Shown piece after piece: positions 1-5,661 of a stretch of DNA of 7,575 nt (its first letter is position 1; each line of letters starts with the position of its first letter). The stretch is from contig JAOZQC010000067.1 in NCBI GenBank assembly GCA_029932425.1, forward strand, positions 728 through 8,302. The letters run 5' to 3'. Source of the stretch: Planctomycetota bacterium (lineage in GTDB: Bacteria; Planctomycetota; JAJSAM01). Both the position numbers and the translations under genes were made by a program. The notes under the pieces are model-generated. The model searched no databases and had not been told where the DNA came from. It was given only the letters and a program-made list of their open reading frames with translations.

Positions 1-362
1 TCCGCCTCGCTCGGCTCCACGGCGAGCCCCACCTCCTCCACCTCGCTCACCTCGCGAGGGTAGGCTTCCGAGGTGGCCACCATCTCCCGCCGGAGCTCGT
101 AGGGCACGGCGTTCACCACCATCTCCCCCGTCTCCTCGGCGTTCCGGAGGGTGTCCTTGGGCGTCCCGTCGCGTCTCCTGCCCACGCACACGGAGACGAG
201 CGGGGGGCTCGACGAGACGCCGTTGAAGAAGCTGAAGGGCGCCGCGTTCACCACCCCCTCTCCGGACACCGTGGTCACCCAGGCGATGGGCCGGGGCACG
301 ATCGCGGAGATCAGGAACCGGTAGCGCTCCACGGGGCTCAGGGCGGACGGGTCCAGGATCAT
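1..362 (-). CDS. Flavin reductase-like (FMN-binding split-barrel) domain protein, 3' end outside window
   Basis: The first 120 residues are visible; the C-terminus lies off the left edge. The N-terminal stretch has RFLISAIVPRPIAWVTT, then NAAPFSFFNG, then PPLVSVCVG followed by KDTLRN and VVNAVP. These blocks are typical of the flavin reductase-like family (DIM6/NTAB type), whose members bind FMN in a split beta-barrel and either reduce flavin with NAD(P)H or act as flavoproteins of unknown substrate. The ATG start at 362 is preceded by GGAGG at 368-372, 5 nt away. It lies 32 nt downstream of the apbC stop on the same strand, so the two are probably cotranscribed. What is seen is the family motif set; the true substrate cannot be told. 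A truncated view means cofactor-binding residues in the second half are unseen. Confidence 0.88.
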   Translation of the reverse strand, partial: MILDPSALSPVERYRFLISAIVPRPIAWVTTVSGEGVVNAAPFSFFNGVSSSPPLVSVCVGRRRDGTPKDTLRNAEETGEMVVNAVPYELRREMVATSEAYPREVSEVEEVGLAVEPSEA

Positions 363-394
363 CTTCACCTCCGGCCGGGCTCGTCCGCCCGGTC

Positions 395-1453
395 TCAGGA
401 GCTCCGGAAACGCACCTGCGACACCTGCCCCGCCAGGGCCCGGGCGGCGGCGAGGAACGCCTTCGTGGACGCCGAGTCCGGGTGCGAGATCACGGAGGGG
501 GTTCCGTCATCCCCCCCCACGCGCACCGCGGGATCGATGGGGATCTCGCCCAGGAAGGGCACGCCGAGGGAGGCCGCGACCGCCTTTCCGCCGCCCCGGG
601 CGAAGATCTCGGTCTCCTCCCCGCAGTGCGGGCAGCGGAAGGTGGACATGTTCTCGATCACCCCCAGCACCGGCACGTTCACCTTCTGGAACATGTCGGC
701 GCCCTTCTCCACGTCGATCAAGGCGATGGGCTGGGGGGTGGTCACCATCACCGCGCCCGTCAAGGGGATCGTCTGGGTGAGGGAGAGCTGGGCGTCCCCC
801 GTGCCCGGGGGGAGGTCGATGACCAGGTAGTCCAGGTCGCCCCAGAGCACGTCGTTCAGGAACTGCTGGACCGCCTTGTGGATGAGAGGACCGCGCCACA
901 CCACGGCATGGCCGGGGGGCACCAGGTAGCCGATGGACATGAGCTTGATCCCGTACCGCGTGACCGGCCGGAACCCCACCTCGTCCGCGGAGGGGGCCAC
1001 GCTCTCCGTCCCCGTCATCTTCGGGACGGACGGCCCGTAGATGTCGCAGTCCAGCAGCCCCACCGCGGCCCCCTCCTCCGCGAGAGCCACCGCCAGGTTC
1101 ACGGCCACGGTGGACTTTCCCACCCCGCCCTTGCCGCTGGCCACCGCGATGGTGTTCTTTACGTCGGGGATCGGGTTGTCATCCGGCACCGGGCCGCCCC
1201 TCACCCTCGCGGTGAGCTTCACGTCCACCGCTTCGACGCCCGGTATCGCCTTCACCGCGGACTTCACGTCCGCCTCGATCCGGCTCTTCAGGGGACAGGC
1301 GGGAGTCGTGAGCTCCACGGTCACGCTCGCCTTGCCTCCCTCCACGGAGATCTCCTTCACCATCCCGAGCGTCACCAGGTCCTTGCCCAGCTCGGGGTCC
1401 ATCACGCGACCGAGCGCCGCGCGGATCTCTTCCACCAGGTCCTTGTCGCTCAT
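395..1453 (-). CDS. apbC: Mrp/NBP35 family Fe-S cluster carrier ATPase with N-terminal DUF59 (MIP18-like) domain
   Basis: The 352-residue protein is a two-domain Mrp/ApbC. Residues about 3-80 form a DUF59/MIP18-like domain with DPELGKDLVTLGMV (19-32) and a conserved TTPAC Cys at 53. A linker leads to a ParA/MinD-type ATPase with the deviant Walker A GKGGVGKST at 107-115, DCDIYGPS, and the Walker B region with PPGTGD (about 208-220). The Fe-S-binding pair CPHC is at 274 and 277, followed by the usual C-terminal GEIPIDP block. Family members bind a labile [4Fe-4S] cluster at the dimer interface and pass it to apo-enzymes in the cytoplasm. The start at 1453 (MSDKDL) is preferred over an in-frame ATG at 1474 because AGGGAG lies 8 nt upstream of 1453 and the domain begins there. 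It is followed by the flavin-reductase-like gene and preceded by the gloC-like gene. Length and motifs are complete. Confidence 0.96.
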   Translation of the reverse strand: MSDKDLVEEIRAALGRVMDPELGKDLVTLGMVKEISVEGGKASVTVELTTPACPLKSRIEADVKSAVKAIPGVEAVDVKLTARVRGGPVPDDNPIPDVKNTIAVASGKGGVGKSTVAVNLAVALAEEGAAVGLLDCDIYGPSVPKMTGTESVAPSADEVGFRPVTRYGIKLMSIGYLVPPGHAVVWRGPLIHKAVQQFLNDVLWGDLDYLVIDLPPGTGDAQLSLTQTIPLTGAVMVTTPQPIALIDVEKGADMFQKVNVPVLGVIENMSTFRCPHCGEETEIFARGGGKAVAASLGVPFLGEIPIDPAVRVGGDDGTPSVISHPDSASTKAFLAAARALAGQVSQVRFRSS

Positions 1454-1461
1454 CCGTGCAT

Positions 1462-1467
1462 CTCCCT
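1462..1467 (-). promoter_or_regulatory. Ribosome binding site deciding the apbC start
   Basis: AGGGAG on the minus strand ends 8 nt before the ATG at 1453. The alternative in-frame ATG at 1474 lies upstream of this site, so the shorter protein is the likely product. Confidence 0.6.
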
Positions 1468-1508
1468 GCGGCATCCTCGCCGAGACCGTGGCCGGGCATC
1501 GTAAACCC

Positions 1509-1556
1509 CGCCGCCCGGGTGGGGAGATGTTTCCCGGAACGCGGGGCCGGGCGGCG
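1509..1556 (-). terminator. GC-rich hairpin directly after the gloC-like gene
   Basis: A perfect 10-bp inverted repeat, CGCCGCCCGG (1509-1518) against CCGGGCGGCG (1547-1556), encloses a 28-nt loop. Read on the minus strand it begins 3 nt after the hydrolase stop codon and is followed by GGGGTTTACG, giving only a three-T run. It may be a weak intrinsic terminator or an attenuating/mRNA-stabilising structure between the hydrolase and apbC. In such GC-rich DNA some inverted repeats arise by chance, but a perfect 10-bp arm right after a stop codon is suggestive. Confidence 0.42.
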
Positions 1557-1559
1557 CGG

Positions 1560-2213
1560 TCAGAACATCCCGGCGAGCGAGGGGTCGGCGCCGTCCCCCA
1601 CGAAGGGGTTGGTCGCCTTCTCGCGGCCGATGGTGGTGTCCGGGCCGTGGCCGCAGTGGACCCGGGTCTCCGGGGGGAGGGTGAAGAGCCGCTCCCGGAT
1701 GGAGCGCCGGAGGGTGGGGAAGTCGCCGCCGGGGAGGTCGGTGCGGCCGATGCTGCCCGCGAAGAGGGTGTCGCCCGCGAGCACGAAGCCGTCCCCCACG
1801 AAGGACACGCCCCCCGCGGTGTGCCCCGGGGTCTCCCGGACGGCGAGCACCGATTCTCCGAACCGGTACTCCGCCCCCTCCCGGATCCATTCGTCCACCT
1901 CGGGGACGGGGGGCGCCTCGAGGCCGAACATGCGGGCGTGCGCCGGGGCGTCCTCCAGGTTCATCCGCTCTCCCTCGTGCACGAGGAAGGGGATGGCGTA
2001 CCGCTCCCTGAGCTCCGCGACGGCCCCGATGTGGTCCAGGTGGGCGTGGGTGTTCAGGATCATCACGGGCCGGGCGTCGAGGCGGGCCACGAGGTCGGCG
2101 ATCCGCTCCCCCTCGTCGCCCGGGTCCACCAGGACGGCCTCCCGCGTCTTCTCGCAGACCACCACCCAGCAGTTCTCCTGGAACATCCCCACCACCACGT
2201 GCCGGACGATCAT
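1560..2213 (-). CDS. gloC: Single-domain glyoxalase II-like metallo-beta-lactamase-fold hydrolase (GloC/YcbL type)
   Basis: The 217-residue cytoplasmic protein has the full metallo-beta-lactamase metal set: THAHLDH (residues 55-61), H131 in TPGHT, D148 in LAGDTLF, and H199 in CGHGPDTT. Blocks around these, including the early QENC, VDPGDE, ARMFGLEAP, GSIGRTDLPGGD and the ending GREKATNPF, match the short YcbL/GloC branch of hydroxyacylglutathione hydrolases rather than the two-domain GloB. Members hydrolyse thioesters such as S-lactoylglutathione in methylglyoxal detoxification, although many bacterial members have other thiol substrates. The start at 2213 places the usual N-terminal strand correctly, but only a weak Shine-Dalgarno (GGGG, 2 nt away) precedes it. 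It is divergent from ispG across 60 bp and lies upstream of apbC on the same strand. The fold and metal site are secure; the exact substrate is inferred. Confidence 0.9.
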   Translation of the reverse strand: MIVRHVVVGMFQENCWVVVCEKTREAVLVDPGDEGERIADLVARLDARPVMILNTHAHLDHIGAVAELRERYAIPFLVHEGERMNLEDAPAHARMFGLEAPPVPEVDEWIREGAEYRFGESVLAVRETPGHTAGGVSFVGDGFVLAGDTLFAGSIGRTDLPGGDFPTLRRSIRERLFTLPPETRVHCGHGPDTTIGREKATNPFVGDGADPSLAGMF

Positions 2214-2273
2214 GGCCCCGGAATCTACCCGCCGCCTTGCCCCGGTGCTATCTTCGCCGCCCCCGGAGGGCCC
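2214..2273. promoter_or_regulatory. Divergent intergenic region between gloC-like gene and ispG
   Basis: These 60 bp separate two divergent start codons, so both promoters should lie here or extend into the flanking genes. I see no convincing sigma-70 pair: TTGCCC (2237-2242) and TATCTT (2249-2254) are only 6 bp apart. The clear element is GGAGG at 2265-2269, which sits 4 nt before the ispG GTG. Confidence 0.35.
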
Positions 2274-3422
2274 GTGATCGAACGCCGCAGGACCAGGACC
2301 GTCATGAAGGGCAACGTCCCCGTGGGAGGGGACCACCCGGTGACCGTCCAGACCATGACGCGGGGGGACACCGCCGACGTCGAGGCCTCGGTGGCGGAGA
2401 TCCGCGCGCTCGCCGCCGCGGGGGCGGAGATCGTGCGGGTGGCCGTCCCCGGAGCGCGGGCGGCGCGGGCCATCGCCGCCATCAAGCCCGAGATTCCCGT
2501 GCCCCTGGTGGCCGACATCCACTTCAGCCCCGCCCTCGCCTTCCTGGCCATCGAGGCCGGCGCCGACTGCATCCGGATCAACCCCGGGAACATCGGGAAG
2601 CACCGGGAAGCCGTGCGGGAGATCTGCCGGCGGTGCCGGGACCGGGGCATCTCCATGCGCGTGGGCGGCAACGAGGGGTCGGTGATGGAGCGCCGGGGCA
2701 TCGAGGTGGTGGAGCTCGACGGCGACCCCGTGGAGAAGATGGTGGGGGAGGTGCTCGAGAGCCTGGCGATCCTCGAGGAGGAGGGCTTCCGGGACATCGT
2801 GGTCTCCGTGAAGTCCCACGACCCCCTGGACACCATCCGGGCCTACCGCCTCGTGGCCGCGCAGTGCGACTACCCCCTCCATCTCGGCGTCACCCACGCG
2901 GGGGCGGGGGAACCGGCGGTGATCAAGAGCGCCACGGCCCTCGGCGCCCTCCTCGCCGAGGGCATCGGGGACACGATCCGCGTCTCCCTCACCGGGGATG
3001 CCGCCGGGGAGATCCGCGCCGGCCGGGAGATCCTCCGCTCGCTGGGGCTCCGGCCCCGGCGCCTGGAGGTCTACGCCTGCCCCTCCTGCGGCCGGGCGGA
3101 CGTGGACGTGGCCCGCCTCGCCGCCGAGGTGGAGGAGATGGTGCGGGACCTGGCGGAGGGCCGGGAGCTCTCCCTCCGGGTGGCGGTCATGGGCTGCGAG
3201 GTGAACGGCCCCGGGGAGGCCGCCCGCGCGGACGTCGGCATCGCCGCCGGCCGGGGATGGGGCTACATCATGAGAGGGGGCCGGGTCCTGGAGAAGGTCG
3301 AGGCCGGGCGCCTCGTGGAGCGCCTCCGCCGCCACATCCTCGCCTTCACCCGGGGGGAGGCCGGGGAGGGGGCCGCCGGGGCCCGGGAGGGCGCGGCCCC
3401 GGAGGGAGGAGGAGCCCCGTGA
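2274..3422 (+). CDS. ispG: 4-hydroxy-3-methylbut-2-en-1-yl diphosphate synthase (IspG/GcpE)
   Basis: IspG reductively converts 2-C-methyl-D-erythritol 2,4-cyclodiphosphate to HMBPP, the penultimate step of the MEP isoprenoid pathway, using a [4Fe-4S] cluster in the cytoplasm. The 382-residue protein begins RRRTRTVMKGNVPVGGDHP, then has the TIM-barrel part with VADIHFSP (79-86), RINPGNIG (101-108) and HLGVTHAG. The C-terminal cluster domain shows CPSC (C269, C272), C308 in MGCEVNGPGE and E315, equivalent to the three Cys and one Glu cluster ligands of the E. coli enzyme. The GTG start at 2274 has GGAGG 4 nt upstream, and the first residues match the family. The last 20 or so residues are a Gly/Ala/Glu-rich tail beyond the usual end. 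Its stop overlaps the moaD start by 4 bp. This is the short bacterial form, without the plant-type insert domain. Confidence 0.97.
   Translation: MIERRRTRTVMKGNVPVGGDHPVTVQTMTRGDTADVEASVAEIRALAAAGAEIVRVAVPGARAARAIAAIKPEIPVPLVADIHFSPALAFLAIEAGADCIRINPGNIGKHREAVREICRRCRDRGISMRVGGNEGSVMERRGIEVVELDGDPVEKMVGEVLESLAILEEEGFRDIVVSVKSHDPLDTIRAYRLVAAQCDYPLHLGVTHAGAGEPAVIKSATALGALLAEGIGDTIRVSLTGDAAGEIRAGREILRSLGLRPRRLEVYACPSCGRADVDVARLAAEVEEMVRDLAEGRELSLRVAVMGCEVNGPGEAARADVGIAAGRGWGYIMRGGRVLEKVEAGRLVERLRRHILAFTRGEAGEGAAGAREGAAPEGGGAP
3408..3412 (+). promoter_or_regulatory. Ribosome binding site for moaD inside the ispG tail
   Basis: A GGAGGAGGAG run (3405-3414) places GGAGG 6 nt before the moaD GTG at 3419. 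It sits inside the codons for the Gly-rich end of IspG, which may explain part of that tail. It also supports translational coupling. Confidence 0.6.
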
Positions 3423-3673
3423 GCACGAGGAAGGTGGAGGTCCGGCTCTTCGCGGCGGCCCGCGACGCGGTGGGCCGGGAGCGGGTGCCCGCCCGGGTCC
3501 CCCTCGACGGCACGGTGGCGGACCTCCTCCGCCACCTGGAGGACGCCCATCCCGCGGCCGCCCCCGTCCTCCGGACCTGCCGGGTGGCGGTGGACCTCGA
3601 GTTCGCCGCCCCCGGGGACGAGATCCCGGAGGGGGCGGAGGTGGCGCTCGTGCCCCCGGTCTCGGGAGGGTAG
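3419..3673 (+). CDS. moaD: Molybdopterin synthase sulfur carrier subunit (MoaD)
   Basis: This 84-residue ubiquitin-like (beta-grasp) protein starts KVEVRLFAAARDAVG, has GTVADLLRHLE in the middle and ends in the diagnostic VSGG, whose terminal Gly carries the thiocarboxylate. MoaD donates sulfur within the MoaD-MoaE complex, converting precursor Z (cPMP) to molybdopterin in the cytoplasm. The GTG start overlaps the ispG stop (GTGA, 3419-3422) and has a strong ribosome binding site, so translation is likely coupled. moaE follows after 2 nt. The short length, C-terminal GG and moaE neighbour together make the call. ThiS, another beta-grasp sulfur carrier with a GG end, is unlikely because of the moaE partner. 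Confidence 0.93.
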   Translation: MSTRKVEVRLFAAARDAVGRERVPARVPLDGTVADLLRHLEDAHPAAAPVLRTCRVAVDLEFAAPGDEIPEGAEVALVPPVSGG

Positions 3674-3675
3674 CG

Positions 3676-4104
3676 ATGTACCGGATCGTCGAGGAGCCCA
3701 TCGACCTCGCGGCGCTGGTCCGCCTGGTGGCGGACCCCGGGGCCGGCGCGGTGGTCACCTTCTCCGGCACCACCCGGAACGAGAGCGGGGGGAGGCCGGT
3801 CCGATCCCTTACCTACGAGGCCTATCCCGAGATGGCGGAGCGAAAGCTCGGGGAGATCGGGAGGGAGGCGCGGGAACGCCACGAGATCCTCCGCATCGCG
3901 ATCCACCACCGCGTGGGGACCCTGCCCGTGGGCGAGGTCTCCGTGGGCATCGCGGTCTCCGCCCCCCACCGCGCCCCCGCCTTCGCGGCCTGCCGCTTCG
4001 CCATCGAGAGGATCAAGGAGGATCTCCCCGTCTGGAAGAAGGAGCGCTTCGCGGACGGCACCGAGGAGTGGGTCGGCGCCCCGAGGGGGGCGCCGGATCG
4101 CTGA
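3676..4104 (+). CDS. moaE: Molybdopterin synthase catalytic subunit (MoaE)
   Basis: The 142-residue protein is the catalytic subunit that transfers two sulfurs from MoaD thiocarboxylate to precursor Z, giving the dithiolene of molybdopterin. Family landmarks seen are VVTFSGTTRN (R34), LTYEAYPEMA, IHHRVGTLPVGE (77-88), VSAPHRAPAF and KEDLPVWKKE. K114 and K121 in that last block fit the two catalytic lysines. The motif set ends with TEEWVG, as usual. GGAGG at 3665-3669 lies 6 nt before the ATG. The gene sits 2 nt behind moaD and is the last gene of the ispG-moaD-moaE operon, facing a convergent membrane-protein gene 193 nt away. No other molybdopterin genes (moaA, moaC, moeA) are visible in the window, so the pathway must be completed elsewhere. 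Confidence 0.96.
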   Translation: MYRIVEEPIDLAALVRLVADPGAGAVVTFSGTTRNESGGRPVRSLTYEAYPEMAERKLGEIGREARERHEILRIAIHHRVGTLPVGEVSVGIAVSAPHRAPAFAACRFAIERIKEDLPVWKKERFADGTEEWVGAPRGAPDR

Positions 4105-4112
4105 GGGAGCGG

Positions 4113-4140
4113 GCCGCGGGGAGGACCGGCTCCGCGCGGC
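4113..4140 (+). terminator. Hairpin just downstream of moaE
   Basis: GCCGCG (4113-4118), one G, GGAG (4120-4123), the loop GACCGG, CTCC (4130-4133), one G, and CGCGGC (4135-4140) fold into 6 plus 4 base pairs around a single G-G mismatch. It starts 8 nt after the moaE stop. No T-run follows, so a Rho-independent role is uncertain. It could protect the mRNA 3' end or pause polymerase. Confidence 0.38.
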
Positions 4141-4206
4141 GGAGGAGCGGCCCCGGGAGAGGGGGGGAGGAGAGCGACGGCCCCCGCAGGGCGTGACGGC
4201 GGGAAA

Positions 4207-4271
4207 GACCGCGAGGAGCCGGCGGGGGAAGGGAACGGCTCCGGCCCCCCCGGGGGAAGAACGCCGCGGTC
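4207..4271. repeat. Nested inverted repeats in the convergent intergenic gap
   Basis: An outer pair GACCGCG (4207-4213) / CGCGGTC (4265-4271) encloses an inner pair GGAGCCG (4215-4221) / CGGCTCC (4236-4242) and the short palindrome CCCCCGGGGG. On either strand this could fold into a compact structure, placed about 25 nt after the stop of the minus-strand membrane-protein gene at 4298. No T-tract follows, so bidirectional termination is only a guess. The rest of 4105-4297 is purine-rich non-coding DNA (for example 4155-4174) with no gene that I can support. Confidence 0.33.
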
Positions 4272-4297
4272 CCGCCCGCCGCTCTCCGGCCCCGGTC

Positions 4298-4966
4298 TCA
4301 GCGACCCTGCTTCCGGCGGTGACGGCGTCCTTCCGGGTCGGCCGCCATCCGCTCGAGGATCATCCGGTGGACCTCCCGGGCCCCCTCGATCTCCTCGAAC
4401 GCCGGGGGATGGAAGAACCCGGCTCCGGGCAGGCCGCTCCCGAGAAGGTGGCGGAGCCGGGGCAGCATCCGCCGCCCGGCGGTCTCGAAGAGGATGGTGC
4501 CCCGCCCCTCCCTCTCGCTTTCGAGGGAGAGGCGGACCACGTCCGCCAGGTCGATGCTCGCGGACTTCCCCGGGCCGAGGATGACGGCCCGGGTCCCGGT
4601 GAGCCCGTTCGAGGTTCCCCGCCGGCGCCGGGCATCCACGAAGAACCTCCCGAGGACCGCGTAGAGGCCGAAAAGCGCCAGCACGCCCCCGGCGGCCGGG
4701 AGCCCGTACCCCCCGCGGCCGCTCGTTCCGCTCCACCACGCGAGGCCGGCGGCGGCGAGGAAGCACACCAGGCTGAACGGGAAGAGCAGTGCGTCGGCCC
4801 TCTTCCACCGGACCCCCTGCCGCGGCCGCCCGGACCACCGCAGCTCTTCCCCCGGTCCGATCCGGCCGGCGACGAGCCGCGCGGGAGAGAGGCCCGCTTC
4901 CTCCCTCGTTCCACGCCTCCCGCCGGGAGGACCGGGATCCGCGATGGGAGAGCCGGGGGGAATCAC
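4298..4966 (-). CDS. Small PH-like membrane protein, paralog 2
   Basis: This 222-residue protein has a loose N-terminal stretch, then GPGEELRWSGRP (37-48), two hydrophobic helices (about 57-79 and 87-107), FFVDARRRR (108-116), NGLTGTRAVIL (120-130) and a beta-rich C-terminal part ending in a basic tail. The order of blocks is the same as in the upstream gene: a W-x-GRP motif, two TM helices, VDARRR and GLTxxRA. They are therefore tandem paralogs. I assign it to the bacterial PH-like membrane proteins by this layout; its ligand and role are unknown. The GTG start at 4966 overlaps the upstream stop (GTGA) and has GGGAG 9 nt before it, giving likely translational coupling. Differences from its partner include NGLTG in place of YGLTN and a C-terminus rich in Arg, Lys and His. 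Confidence 0.72.
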   Translation of the reverse strand: MIPPGSPIADPGPPGGRRGTREEAGLSPARLVAGRIGPGEELRWSGRPRQGVRWKRADALLFPFSLVCFLAAAGLAWWSGTSGRGGYGLPAAGGVLALFGLYAVLGRFFVDARRRRGTSNGLTGTRAVILGPGKSASIDLADVVRLSLESEREGRGTILFETAGRRMLPRLRHLLGSGLPGAGFFHPPAFEEIEGAREVHRMILERMAADPEGRRHRRKQGR

Positions 4967-5556
4967 GGGTCCAGGCTCCCGGCCCGGGCGGCCTCGACGA
5001 GACCGAATACCCCCGCCGCGTCCTCGATGTCCCGGAACGCCACGGGAAGGACCTCCTCCGACCAGGGCAGGCCGCTCCCCCGGAGGAACACGGAGGCCGA
5101 CATGAGCTTCGCCCCCCGCCCGAACCGAATCGTGCGGGATCTCCCGCCCCCGCCCGCGAGGGCGACCGGGACGCGCCGGCGGTAGAACACCGACTCCACG
5201 CGCCGCTCCCCATCCAGGACGATGGCCCGCAGGTTCGTCAGGCCGTACGCCAGCCGGGACCGGCGCCGGGCGTCGACGAGGAACCTCCCCGCCAGGAAAT
5301 GCGCGCCCACGAGCAGGAAGACGGCGACGGCGGCGTACGCGGGGAAGGGCGACGGATCCCGCGCCCGGCCCAGCTCGATGCCGGCGAACAGGGCCAGACC
5401 CAGAAAGAGCAGCGAGAGAGGGATGAGGTGGAGGTCGCAGCGGTGGAACCGGATCCCCCTCGCGGGGCGGCCGGCCCAGAGGAGACGCTCCCCCGGGAGG
5501 ATCTCCGGGGCCGGTCGGCCGGCCGCCTCCCCGTCCGCTCGCCGCCCTCCGGTCAT
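4963..5556 (-). CDS. Small PH-like membrane protein, paralog 1
   Basis: This 197-residue protein starts with a short polar segment, then LPGERLLWAGRPARG (20-34), two predicted TM helices (about 41-62 and 72-91), RFLVDARRRS (91-100) and AYGLTNLRAIVL (103-114). A C-terminal beta-rich region ends with FRDIEDAAGVFGLVEAA. The layout of a W-x-GRP motif before two TM helices, then VDARRR and a YGLTN-RA strand, is that of bacterial PH-domain-like membrane proteins of unknown function. The PH-like part should face the cytoplasm, since the basic VDARRR cluster follows TM2. The ATG at 5556 has GGAGG at 5568-5572, 11 nt upstream. It is followed by its paralog with a 4-bp overlap. A palindromic repeat lies upstream between it and the esterase-like gene. 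The family is recognised by motif layout; no function can be assigned. Confidence 0.75.
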   Translation of the reverse strand: MTGGRRADGEAAGRPAPEILPGERLLWAGRPARGIRFHRCDLHLIPLSLLFLGLALFAGIELGRARDPSPFPAYAAVAVFLLVGAHFLAGRFLVDARRRSRLAYGLTNLRAIVLDGERRVESVFYRRRVPVALAGGGGRSRTIRFGRGAKLMSASVFLRGSGLPWSEEVLPVAFRDIEDAAGVFGLVEAARAGSLDP

Positions 5557-5607
5557 TCCGCGCCGCTCCTCCCGTTCCCCGCTCGGCCCCTCCGGCGGAA
5601 ACGATGC

Positions 5608-5653
5608 TGACAGGCACGGACACCCCGGAAAAATGAAAAAGTCGTGCCTGTCA
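5608..5653. repeat. REP-like palindrome with perfect 11-bp arms
   Basis: TGACAGGCACG (5608-5618) and CGTGCCTGTCA (5643-5653) are exact inverted copies around a 24-nt A-rich spacer containing GGAAAAATGAAAAAG. The spacer is strikingly A-rich in a window of about 70% GC. The element lies in the 105-bp gap between two minus-strand genes and ends 8 nt after the esterase-like stop codon. Its size, the TGCCTGTC-type arms and its intergenic site suggest a dispersed REP-like palindrome, of the sort linked to REP-associated Y1 transposases (RAYT/TnpA_REP). No transposase is present here and no second copy is visible in the window. A transcriptional terminator is possible but no clean T-run follows on either strand. 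Confidence 0.6.
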
Positions 5654-5661
5654 TCGATGTT

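Noticed and set aside
482..1504. Long plus-strand frame opposite apbC
   Set aside because: His/Arg/Gly-rich nonsense translation in a shadow of the Mrp-family gene, with no recognisable domain.
2237..2254. TTGCCC / TATCTT as an ispG promoter
   Set aside because: The two elements are 6 bp apart, far from the roughly 17 bp needed for a sigma-70 promoter.
1041..2273. Open reading frame continuing upstream of ispG on the plus strand
   Set aside because: It runs antisense across apbC and the gloC-like gene and shows no family motifs; the IspG N-terminus and ribosome binding site place the start at 2274. The frame is open only because of high GC.
4193..5185. Plus-strand frame opposite the PH-like genes
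   Set aside because: Low-complexity Pro/Arg/Glu-rich translation, antisense to two genes with clear paralogy and TM helices.
4967..5623. Upstream extension of PH-like paralog 2 in the same frame
   Set aside because: It lies over paralog 1 in another frame and is Arg/Gly/Pro-rich; the GTG at 4966 overlapping the stop is the better start.
5608..5653. Palindrome as a Rho-independent terminator
   Set aside because: Arms are followed by GCATCGTTTCC on the minus strand and TCGATGTTTC on the plus strand, not a T-tract, and the long A-rich loop is atypical.
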